Source of the DNA: Pezicula radicicola
Taxonomy: Eukaryota; Ascomycota; Leotiomycetes; Helotiales; Dermateaceae
Direction: 5' to 3'
DNA length: 64,000 nt
Assembly: GCA_003008705.1 (NCBI GenBank)
Contig: PDUO01000119.1
Coordinates: 5,490-69,489, forward strand
Below, piece by piece: positions 43,743 through 54,089 of the stretch (its first letter is position 1; the number at the start of each line of letters is the position of its first letter). The position numbers and the translations under genes are program-made. Under the pieces are notes generated by a model, which saw nothing but the letters and a program-made list of their open reading frames with translations, was not told the DNA's origin and did not search any database.

Positions 43743-46700
43743 ATGACCGACCAGTCCGAAGAACAAGTAGGACTGAAAGTTCTGAGTGAAATTTCTACTG
43801 ACACCGAGAAACCCGGCGTGGAGTATGAGGCCCCGATGCTTTCCCTATCAAGCTAATCAGTTAGAGATGAGGCGGACTAACGACTGAACAGCATCATTGC
43901 CGTCCACTGCCTCAACAGCAACCACCAAATTACTTGGTGCAAAGAACAGGAAGATGGCACCTCTTTGTGCTGGCTTACCAGTACCTTGCCGGAGTTCGCT
44001 TCGATTAACCACGGGCGGATTATGACTTATGGATATCAGTTAGATATGTTCATTCAAAACATTCTGGATGAAGCAACTTTCGAAATAGCTGCCATTAGGT
44101 TCCTGGAGGACCTTCACGAAAAGAGAAAAGAGGAGAGTGAGGTGAGCGCTTTTCTGACTTCTCGTGGTCGCGCGTTCCTAAATTTAAAAAGGGACCTGTA
44201 GTCTTTCTCTGCCACAATATTGGAGGGTTGCTCGTTAAGAAGGCGAGTACTTCGATGAAACAGCCCCTCTATAACACAAAAGCGTGTGATAACGACTAAT
44301 ATAATAATCAAGGCTCTTTGGATAGCCAGCCATGATAAAGGTTTCTCCAAATCGCACATTCCGCGCGACTCTTGGTACACGTGGCAATGTCAGACCATAG
44401 GAAATCAACTACATACTAAAATTAGTCATTATATAGGTTCCTTTCGGCACCCGGGTACCTCATGCCCGCGGGAAGACGTTCTTTTCAGCATTGCTCTTAC
44501 GGCCACAAACTCCACAGGTCGAAGGAGGGCGGTTCAACAGGCAACTGAGACTGGGCCTGGGGCCCTTCGAACTGCATCTTGGCTCTTTGACCACTTGAAT
44601 GGTCAATACAAGTCATACTAGCTATTAAAGATCACCCAACACATTTCGTTGGCATTGTGGTAAGTACTGCTTGGATCTCGGATCAATTCCTTCTCTTGAA
44701 GTCCTTTCAACTCCGGTGGGCGGCATCCTGGCTAATATGAGATGTAAAGGTTTCACGAGACTTCCAGCCAGCGTTATATGATATTGGATTAGCCTCTTGT
44801 ATAATAATGGATGCGGATCACCAAAATATTTGCAAGTCACCCAATGATGAGCTCTTGAAAATGCTGGTTAGGGGGATCACTGAAGCTCTAAATCCAAGGA
44901 AAAGTAAGCTTGACCCTTTGAGCCTAATACCGAAATATTTACAAAGAATCATCGTGATTGCCATTGAGCATTTACTGAACATCTACAAGAACATTTCTTA
45001 GGGTTGCTGGAATGCCGTCAAACTATTGCTTCTTTCTGTCCAACTGATTTCCCAATGGGACACATGTTGTCGTGGGATCCAATGCCTGGCACTCTGAAAT
45101 GGACCCATGGACTTCTCAAAGGCCAGTCCCGGCTTGTCGTCATTTATGGGGCTGCAGGATCTGGGAAGTCTGTTGCCGCAAGTTGGCTTTCCCAGCAGCT
45201 TGCGAAAGAGAAAGGAAGCATTGTGCTTTCATACAACTTTAGTGTGGCAGATTATCGCCGAACCACATATCTCCAAATGATGTTATCCTGTTTACTTCAG
45301 ATTTTGTATCAAGAAGCGTCCGTCTTCGAAAGCTCGTATATACGCAAGCTCTATTCCCTCGTCTCCTGGGATGGACTCCCGTCCGCGGCGGAACTGCATC
45401 GGTTGCTTCAGGCCATGCCTTGCAAGATATCGAAGATCCGTGTTTATTTCATAATTGATGCCGTCGACGAGTGTAACCATACAGTCACTTATCTGCTCTC
45501 CGATTTGGGACGACTAGCGAAAACCAATTCAAATTGCCGAATTCTCCTTACCAGCCGCCCACAGGATTCTATCAAAGCTATTCTGGATAAATATGACAAT
45601 GAAGCTGTTGATATGGACGGCAAAATGGGGAAGGGTAAGGATTATTTCTTGCTGCAAAAACTGGAGACCCACGGACTATCAGATTTCAAGAAATCGCTGC
45701 TGGCTAGCCCAAACACAACGTTGCTTCAACTTGAGCTTATGGCCTAAATGCTTAGTCTCGTTCAACCCGAGGACGGACGGCAGCTTGACTTTCTGCTTTA
45801 TCGGACTATGATAGTCTTTACAAGCGTATTCTTACTCATGTCCGCGTACCTCATATCTGACTGAAGGATGTTCTTTTCTGTATTGCCTTCTCAGAGCGAC
45901 CCCTTACTGTGCAAGAGTTGTCAACCGCCCCTGGCGTCAACACTCTTTCCACTGCTGGCGAATTATCTCTTTAAGCAATCGTTATATCAGCTTCTAAAAC
46001 TTTAACAACAGACTTGAATTTAGCACTGGGTCCGTTAGTTTTGATTTAGAACGACACTGTCAATTTAATTCATGGTACCCTTCGGGAATTCATTATAAAT
46101 CAGGGCCTGTCCCTTCCTTGGAGTTCTTCAACCACGGACTTCTCCGGCGGACGCTCGCCGACGTCTCTGTTAGCTCAGAAGTGCTAGCATTATCTATCTC
46201 TGCCTGAGATGCAGGAGGTGAAAGTGAAAGTCTTGGATTCGACGCCTTCTGTCAACTCTAGAAAGGACATAAAAGGTTCTCTGTTCCCAGACCCAGGTGA
46301 CCCATCAGCCGGATTCTCGTCTTACGCAATTGAATGCTGGCCGCTTCACCTGAAGAGATGCAAGGAAGAACATAACTAGATTCAAGCTTTGTTTTTATCG
46401 TTTTGGGAGGACCAAAGTGCCAGGAAGCAGTGGATCAAGCTCTGGGAGGCCATACTACCGTCAGTGAACACCTCCACAAGTCTGAAGACGGCTCCCGAAG
46501 CTTTAACCTCAGCTTTCGAATTTTGTGTATGTTTTGGCCTCGCAGAAATTATAGCTTCATTGACTGGAAAGGGCGACTTCGGCGACAGCAATTTAGGTGA
46601 AGGCATTGAACTTGCCCTCAGGGCTGGAAATATCGATACGGTCAAAGTTCTCTTGTCTTACGCTATATCAAGTGACGAGTGGAAGAAGTGGCTTAAATCA

Positions 46701-48587
46701 GTTTGTGGCTATGGCTATCTTGATTTGGTGGACTTCATGCTTTCTGCTCCGGATCGAGCTGGTCAAGCAGCAACGCAGGATGAGCTGAGCGAATGCCTCG
46801 AGAACGCAACTAAGAGTGGCCATTGGCCCATCATTCCTCGTCTCCTTACAGCTGGTGCCGAGTTCGATTCTACGATGACGTAGAAATTACTTCGACTGGC
46901 CACAAAGAGAGGTTACGAAGGTGCAGTTTCCGCTCTTCTCGCTAGTAGGGCCAAGTTGAACCTTAGTGTTGAACCCACCGAGGATAACACCAATACCGAC
47001 AATACTGATTCGCTGAATAATCTTCTCTATATTGCGTCAGGATTTGGAAGCGCAGCTGTCATCAAAGTAATTGCTCCGGGAGTAGATCTTGATAGAAAGT
47101 GTGGACTTTGGGACACACCAGCGATCCACGTTACCTCTGAAGGTATACCATCGTTTCTCTAGCGAGAGAAACCTTTTCTAACTCCCTAGTGGCCGAAGCT
47201 GTCAAAACATTGCTGGACTTGGGAGCAGAGGTAGGCGCCGTGGACGACCTCGGAGCCTCTGCCCTTTTGCTTGCCTGCGCACATAATTCAGCGGAAGTCG
47301 CCCGGGTTTTACTATCTCGAGGCGCCAATCCAGACCATGCGGTGAAGGTCCGACCGAAATGGCGAGCTCTTCAACTCGCTGCTTACCAGGGATATCCAAA
47401 GGTGATTCGACTTCTCCTAGAATCCGGGGCTTTTGCGTCGGCATCCAATACTGAATACGGTGGACCCCACTGTACATCGCGATATCCAACATGGACCCGG
47501 ATATTCGAGATTCCTATTTTGAAGTTGTCAAGCTTCTGTTGCAATTCAACACAGATATTAATTATCAACAGGAAGACGACTCCACACTATTGCATCTCGC
47601 AGTCAAGAGCGGCGTCCCAGGCATAGAACGAATTATCGGACTGCTGCGAGAAGAAGGGGCCGACACCGACAAGCTCGACAAATCTAAAAGGTCGCCACTA
47701 TTTTACGCGGTTCGAGACAAGTATAAGTTTACGTAGCTTCTCTAGGATATGAGGGCGGCGTCTTGGAACAAAGTACCGGAGGCCACTATTTCCGTCTTAT
47801 TTCATGCTTCGAAAATTGGACTTGAATCCAGGGTCGACCTTCTCATAGAGGCCGGCTGTGATCGAGAAGAGACAGATTCTTTCGGAAGAATAGCTCGCGA
47901 TGTCGCCCTCAAGCCTGAAATCCGACGGCTTCTATCAGTCGATAGCCAAGACAGCAGTGACAATGAAAGCGACATATGTCCATTTATTTCCCAGGTCGTG
48001 TAGACCGAGTGTGGATTTAGGCAAATCGCCAGTTGGAGTTGCTCCATCTGCTGCAGGTACATATTGGAAGGAGCTTTTTACCGTACGATACCTCCGAGAA
48101 GATAACCCCTTAAGAGGTATTCCTCTACTAACTGTCATCTATTATTAGACTGCTGTGACTGCTTAAAAAGTTGTAAGAGAGCGTGTACCTTGTTTAATCT
48201 CTGCCTAGAGTGCTACGCATTATCCGAACAGCAGGTAACCAGAGCAGACCCTTCTGAGAACTCTATCGGCGTAGATCATGATAAGCAGCCCATAAACGTA
48301 GACCATGTCGAAAACGCTGTTCTTGTATCTTCCGATCAGGAATCAATAAGCGGAGCCTCTTCTGAATAGTCTGATAGCGAAACTTCTGTTGAGTAGTCAA
48401 TTAGCGCAGCTTCTGGTGAACAGGCAATGAGAACAGTAGCTGACGATGGTCTTAGCACGTAGGATCTACCAAAGAGTCAACTCGCGCAGCCGTTCCAAAT
48501 AACTCAAACACCCCCCTTCCTACAGCAAATGCCCCAGGCGCTGTCCGCACTGTTGTTGACGCGTCCTTCTTTGCTGACATCTTAATG
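43743..48587 (+). pseudogene. SesB-NACHT-ankyrin NLR gene, decayed
   Basis: Exon 1 (43743-43822, MTDQSEEQVGL), a GT-AG intron (43823-43891) and exon 2 give IIAVHCLNSN...CWLTSTLPEF and RIMTYGYQLDM, the N-terminus of SesB-type alpha/beta hydrolases. A 50-nt intron (44142-44191) leads to GPVVFLCHNIGGLLVKKA. The nucleophile elbow G-H-S-L-G-G is now C-H-N-I-G-G, so Ser is lost. A GC-AG intron (44243-44312) joins LWIASHDKGF. Then MDADHQNICK (44807) and the NACHT domain from 45004 follow, with Walker A GAAGSGKS (45148-45171), Walker B VYFIIDAVDECN and CRILLTSRP. Next is YKRILTHV...LKDVLFCIAFSERPLTVQEL. Ankyrin repeats occupy 46389-48000 (TLLDLGAEVGAVDDLGASAL, RLLLESGAFASASN). After a TAG at 48001 the same frame goes on with Cys-rich WSCSICCRYI and LFNLCLECY and TAGs at 48370, 48397 and 48460. 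Stops and frameshifts throughout show decay. Confidence 0.75.
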
Positions 48588-49830
48588 CGGATCTATGTTT
48601 AAGATTCTCTTCTAGTTGTCTCATTTAACTGTACCGTCCAGTCTCCAAATGAAGCAGAGCGTTCGCGGACCTTCGTTTTAGACTTTCCTTACTGCCGGCT
48701 TTCTTTTGAGACTACACCTGATAGTACACGGCTTCAATTTCGGCATGAAGCTAGATATCCATTCTGCATCATCAACCTCAACCCGCCTCCCTCTATTACA
48801 CCATCTGACTTTGAAATTGCTGGCTGTCCTAAGCGTCATCTCTACGACTCACTTTTCGCCCAGAGTTCTTTAACAATCTTTCCTAGCACTACTAGCTCTC
48901 AGATTTTGAAAGGTAGCGATTAATTGATTGGCATTACCAATGGCCACGGCCGCCCAGATGTTCGCCAGCCAACTTCTAACATTGCCGAAGCGTACTGCGC
49001 AATTGAGTTAAGTAGCTCTATAAGTTAAATCATCATCTAAGATCACTTTTCATCGCTAACTAATGTAGCTTCTTGAATATCTAGCATTAAAGCTTCTGCT
49101 ATTCTTAGCATTTATTCCTATGTTGCTCAAAGAGACTTGTTGCTGCATCTCCTTGCCCTCCGATAAATTACAGACGTCAAGGTCTAAACCGTTGACTCTT
49201 ATATTGGCCAAGAAATAACTTCTATATCTTCTTACCGTCGTGCTAGAGCCAACAATAGAGCTGGCTTCTTTTGTAAGGATAAACGACTTACGGTCGTAAT
49301 GTCACGCGGCTGGCACAATCGCTATGTCCTTACGGACCGTCAACTCTATGCTGACCGCGCTCCGACCTCCCTTATTGGGAAATCCTATGCTTACATACAG
49401 TCCGCCGGTCTAGTAACCTCTATTAATATCCCCGAAATTCCTAACGATCTTGATGGTTTTCTAGGTAATATTAATAAGGATACTACTTCTAAAGAAGGAG
49501 CAGATGAATATAATAGCGATGATAATAAGGACTCTAACCTCGAGATACCTTCTAGGTACTACGAATACCTCTGGCACTTCATGCAATACTTTGAAGATTA
49601 GGACTACAACTAGTAAAGACTTCAAACAAGATTGTTTAGTTTTCACTTCCCTAAGTTCATAGCCATCTCTTGCGATTAGCTATTTCAACTACATTCATGA
49701 TTTCGTAAATGTTCCCCGTTCTACTATTGTAGTATATGAAATCCCAGTTAAAACTTTTCGCTTTCCTCCTCTAATTATAGAGACTCAACCAAATAATTCT
49801 TTATCTCCTTACTTTTTAACACCCTAGCCC
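48487..49830 (+). pseudogene. DNA2/NAM7-type superfamily 1 helicase, C-terminal part
   Basis: In one frame, with a few TAA/TAG stops, the order of motifs of an AAA_12-type helicase core can be read. TFVLDFPYCRLSFETTPDST and FCIINLNPPPSI come first, then GITNGHGRPDVRQPTSNIAE followed by AYCAIEL. Next is ASAILSIYSYVAQRDLLLHL (49090-49150), then TVDSYIGQE (49190-49220, the V-D-x-x-x-G-Q-E motif V). GFFCKDKRLTVVMSRGWHN (49265-49322) corresponds to motif VI, where R-x-x-V-A-L-S-R-A-R is usual. The Walker A half of the helicase is not found upstream, where the NLR tail lies. A frame change near 49600 is followed by RFPPLIIETQPNNSLSPYFL, ending about 49830. Such helicases unwind DNA or RNA. Confidence 0.6.
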
Positions 49831-50299
49831 TTGCCCTTGCCCACAGCGCATGTAAGTCGTTCTGCGCGCTTGTCAACTTCGCCATTTACATTTCTACACT
49901 TATCTTCCACAGTCTCACCTCTACATCTCCACACAAGCGACTTCCCACGAAGCTCTATACTCCTCATATATATCTTTTTAGGACTTAATTAGTATATCCC
50001 ATCTTTCCTCGCCCATTCCTCACTCTACTATCCTCCCTCAATATAGAACTCTACCCGGTGTAACTCCTACTTTTCAATAAGCAGTACCAACTTGTTATCT
50101 ACACAGTCTACAAACATACCATAGATCCTACATCGGTCGAAAATCACTTGAAGTTAAAGTACGCCAATACCCTAACCTCGTCTAATGCTCCACTTCTGAG
50201 ATCTTAGCTCTAGAAGCTAGATACAAAGTCAATACAATCCTTCGACCATACGCAGCTCCTATCACCTCTAGTAATCGGTGTAGTAGCTATCCGCGCAGC
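49831..50299. other. Interval between helicase and stop-riddled gene
   Basis: No clear coding frame. A TATATATC box at 49968-49975 and pyrimidine-rich tracts before it could be an old promoter of the downstream gene relic. A piece near 50100-50260 (YIGRKSLEVKVRQYPNLV, LEARYKVNTILRPYAAPI) may already be coding. Confidence 0.35.
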
Positions 50300-51150
50300 C
50301 GATCTAAGGTGTAACATTTGTAATGACTACTACTTACAATCGTCTACAATAAGAAAGTACATTCAAAAGCCGTGTATTAAAAGCCATAGAAAGGCATCCT
50401 TCTAGACATTTCCTGTTCAGCAAATCTAGGGTTCCTAACACCGCGTCTACACCCCTGTATTAATCGCAAGTCCAGGCAACGAAGCTATTTAAGTACCTAA
50501 GTCCTTCGCCGAACTTTTCCGTCTCTTATAACAAAGCCCTTACAGAGTATACAAATTAGTATACTATTTTTTAAGCCTTAGATAATCCTAGAAGTATTAT
50601 ACATTTTATGAAACGAATGCAATGGTTTAAATCAATTAAAGGCACTCCTAGCAGCACAATAAAAGATCTACTTTCCTCGCTAACTGCGGATAAAACAGCT
50701 ATTATACACCTTAAGAGCTACTTCTTACACCTTGTTGACCGCTGTTTATAGAACGCATCCACTGCTCCCAGGTATTTCAGCCGCCTCATAGCGTCGCATC
50801 AACTCGAACTCCGCAGCACTCGGTTTAATGTTTATCTTCAGATTAACGCAGTTCCTAGATACGACTAAAACTGGTTCTCTATGCTTAAACCAATTCTCTG
50901 TAACTATCCAGACAATCATCATGCTGAGGTAGTCTCCAACGTTCTATTATGTAGCACCTAAGTGTCTGTAGAAGTAGAACAGGATATCCTGTCGTTCAGT
51001 GTAAACCTAATTCTTAAGAAGTATCTATCCCCCACCTCTCTATCTTATTTACTCGCGTTACATAGCTTCGACTATAATACCAATTCTCACAAATTCCCTT
51101 CCAATTATACAAAAGCCAAGTAACGTCTTTGTGTATGTACGCTAAGCAGC
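50300..51150 (+). pseudogene. Unidentified gene with about eleven in-frame TAA/TAG stops
   Basis: Two successive plus-strand frames appear to form one decayed gene. The first (50310 to about 50545) starts with a C-x2-C pair, NICNDYYLQSSTIRKYIQK, as in a zinc-ribbon or C2H2 remnant, and goes on VPKSFAELFRLL and SPYRVYKLVYYFLSL. The second (about 50545-51135) includes NPRSIIHFMKRMQWFKSIKG, FLHLVDRCL, RYFSRLIASHQLELRSTRFN and LKKYLSPTSLSYLLALHSFD. All stops in the two frames are TAA or TAG, none TGA, as expected if glutamine codons CAA/CAG were hit. I cannot name the family; it may be related to the helicase piece directly upstream. The frame choice was made by eye and partly rests on the stop pattern. 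Confidence 0.4.
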
Positions 51151-51559
51151 TATTGTGTCTTCGTGAAATTTATAAAAGTATAAATGACTCTAGATCCCAG
51201 CCCTGCCATGCAAATCGTAGACTCTAACATTCGTAAAAACACATTCCCACTGACTAGTCCATGTCATTAGATTAAAAGGAGAAGCCGATAAACAGCAGAA
51301 AGAAAAACTCGATCAATCCCAAAGAGAAAGGAGAAAAACGAAAAGGAAAAAGGTTTGTATGAGAGTCAAAAAAGAGAAATAAAGGGAAAATTGATATGCA
51401 AAGGATCTTTTTGAATAGTGGGTGCGAAAATAAATAACGCCCGCCCGCCTAGTCAGCCAGGCGAAAACTTCTACATAAAGGTGTCGTAAATTTTGTAAAT
51501 GTGGAGTAAAACAAATGAAAGATATCTATCCATCCACACATGCTCCCTCAATCGTAGCA

Positions 51560-53790
51560 TCATTCAGAAGTACGCTCATATACAACCTCGATCAAGCACC
51601 ACTCCTCTTGGAGGCAGCCTCTCTGTCGAATCTCCGCATGTTTGTAGTTGAGTTGTGAAAGACGCAAATTACAAGCTTGGTCCTCCTTCAGCAAAGTCGA
51701 AGGATTTAATAGAACGGTGGGTCTGATATATGGTAGCGAAAGCAGACCTCCTGACTGTTTTGGTTGGGATTGATACTGTCTTGGAAAAGGCGACGAGGGA
51801 AGGGTGTTGGAGACGGATTTCGGAAAATGGCGAGCCAAAGTTGAGGGAGGAATGAAGATCGGGCGAGGCCATATCAGTGATCTTGGAGTATTAAGGTATT
51901 TCGTTTTGCGAAGGCGATATACAATACGGATCAGCTCATGCGATGAAGCCTAAGCTTCGGTATCGGTGCGTACATCGGGGCTGACAATGCGATTGAGAAT
52001 TATTGTTGCGGAGAGGTGGAGGACGGTAACAGTTACAGCGTGGAAGGTAGTACGGTCAACGCCGTCCTTCCTTTCCAAGGACGGCTCATAAAATATAACA
52101 GTGCATACCTGTGAGGGTGTGAGCATAGTACCACATTTTGCGTCGAATTTTTGAGACACTTACTGCACGAATCCGAGAGATATTAGCTCGAAGGGCCTGT
52201 ATTTTTGCGTTCCTAAGCTCCTTAATCATTGGGTCAGAGTTTGCCTTCTGTTGATGGTTCTCATTCCAGCTCTCAAAAGCATTGAGGCTACTGAATATGG
52301 ACAGAACATCATCACATTTGATATGGCACGGTTCCTAAATCAAGTCTTCCTCAATTTCTTTCTTGGGATAACTGTCCCCATAGTAATCGCTCAAATATGA
52401 CCGGCCCTCAGTTACGACTCGGAGGGATGGCAGCACATTGAGGTCAGTGAGAACACTCAAAAGATCCTGCTGTTGCTTTGCATTTTCAACTCTCCGAAAT
52501 TTCTGATTCGCAAATAGTAAAGCCCGGAGATCAATGTAGGCCAACCAGATAAGGAGTCGACAGTCCAGACTACGTAGATTTGCTTTCAATTCGTCCTAGT
52601 GTTGTTCAAACAGCCCTTTTATTGAGTTCAGTTGATCGTGGAGTGATTGATAATTGTAGAGCATGATATCACACTGGCTCAGAAAGAACGCTGTTGATAA
52701 TAACATGTACAACTTTTGACTTTTCATTATTTCTTCTGGTGAGATAACCAGCTTTAGACATACATCCGAGGTCAGATATAAGACTTCGGACTGAACTTGA
52801 AGCAGAGACGTAATACGCAGCACCGGAATATACTGAATTCTGCTCTCGACATAAAAGATAGGAGCATGTCCAACTTAGAATTCCATGCCGCAGCGGCAAG
52901 TCGGGGGTGCCTCGGGTCGAGCTCAGCATGTAGATATACAGTTTCCAGGGTGAACCCTAAGTTTCCAGGGTGAAATTTTGGACGTAAGTAGTGTGGGCAT
53001 GTCTCTTTCATATCTATTTAGTAATGGTATTTCCCTATGTGAGTTTCCATAGATTTGAGGCATCTGGGGTGAGATCCCCCACAAATTGAAATCGAATGAA
53101 GATGAGGCCAGTGCAAAATCATCCATCACTTCGGATTACTCGTCAAGAATATTCCAGCTACCCATATTAGTCTTGTTGGGTGCTGAATAGATTTGTACGG
53201 CAGTGCTTGTGGGAATAGATTTATCCTCGATGGTAGAATCATATATGGAATCATAGTATGCAGCGCAAAAAATCATATTGAAAGGAACCTAACGGGGTCT
53301 GCGAGCTCCAGCTATCTTGCTCCAGCGCCCGCGTATTGGGCATGTTTTCGACGGTCGTCGGGATGCTGGCTAAGGAGGTACTCTGAGAAAAACTGGGTAA
53401 TTCAAATTGCCCGTTACTTAGTCCGGTTGAGAGCCAGAGAAGGACGTCCTGTGGTAAATCTTCGGCGCCTGCAACATTCGTTGTTGTGGAGGCTTCATCA
53501 TTCACCCTACTCTTGCATGTGTTCAAACTTCCATCACTTGTTGGTCGTAACTCTAACACCTTCTCGAAGCCTTCAAGCTGTGGGCCAGCCGCTGTGGTCG
53601 GGGTGAAATTCTTGAAGTTGGAATGAAAAGATGGCGTGCAGGTGAGGTTGAGGCGTCAATAGTTGTGGCAGGGTGTCGTCGTTACGGCGCATTTAACTCG
53701 ACGCCTCCGGTATATGAGGCATCCTGATACGGAGCGAGCACCTCTGCAACGTTTCGATCCGGGAGATAAAGCTGATGGTGATCCAGCCAT
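51560..53790 (-). pseudogene. Zn2Cys6 transcription factor gene, decayed
   Basis: The start is the ATG at 53790 on the minus strand, MAGSPSALSPGSKRCRGARS. The zinc cluster follows: GCLIYRRRRVKCAVTTTPCH, NY, a TGA, then RLNLTC. Compared with C-x2-C-x6-C...P-C-x-N-C-x-R-L-N-L-x-C, the second and fifth cysteines are tyrosine (TGC/TGT to TAC/TAT) and an Arg codon is TGA. Downstream: SDGSLNTCKSRVNDEAST, then TCPHYLRPKF, LIWLAYIDLRALLF (52530 region) and YYGDSYPKKEIEEDLI followed by a stop and EPC.IKCDDVLSIFSSLNAF. After a GTAAGT intron from about 52166 come SATIILNRIVSPDVRTDTEA, a TAG, ELIRIVYRLRKTKYLNTPRS and LIWP. This is the usual regulatory domain of C6 regulators of the Pro1/Upc2-like type. 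It would have controlled neighbouring permease and enzyme genes; it cannot bind zinc properly now. Confidence 0.7.
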
Positions 53791-54089
53791 GGCCGTACTA
53801 GTGGTTGGTGGTTGAAGGTCAGTGGGAGAATCCTTTGAGTTACACTGTCGTGAGGATAAAGCACTGATTTTTGGCTAAAATTAGGTAGAGGCGGAGTCGG
53901 CAGGGAGAGGGCACATTGTAGGGTTTCATTTTATTATAGAATAAGTGGGATTTTCAAAGTTTTAGATGAAAGACTTACCCAGTAGAGTATACGCCACTTT
54001 CACATTTTACATCACACTCATACCTAGACGAGTCGAGGTTTCACTGCGGTTATCATAGACATTCAATGCTACCCTAAGGTGTCGTAACT
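53791..54089. other. Interval between C6 regulator and MFS permease
   Basis: About 300 bp between the minus-strand regulator start and the end of the minus-strand permease. Nothing recognised. Confidence 0.4.

Noticed and set aside
53193..53606. 137-codon plus-strand frame
   Set aside because: Lies exactly opposite the C6 regulator frame, which matches its family in order; the plus frame is Arg/Ser-rich shadow.
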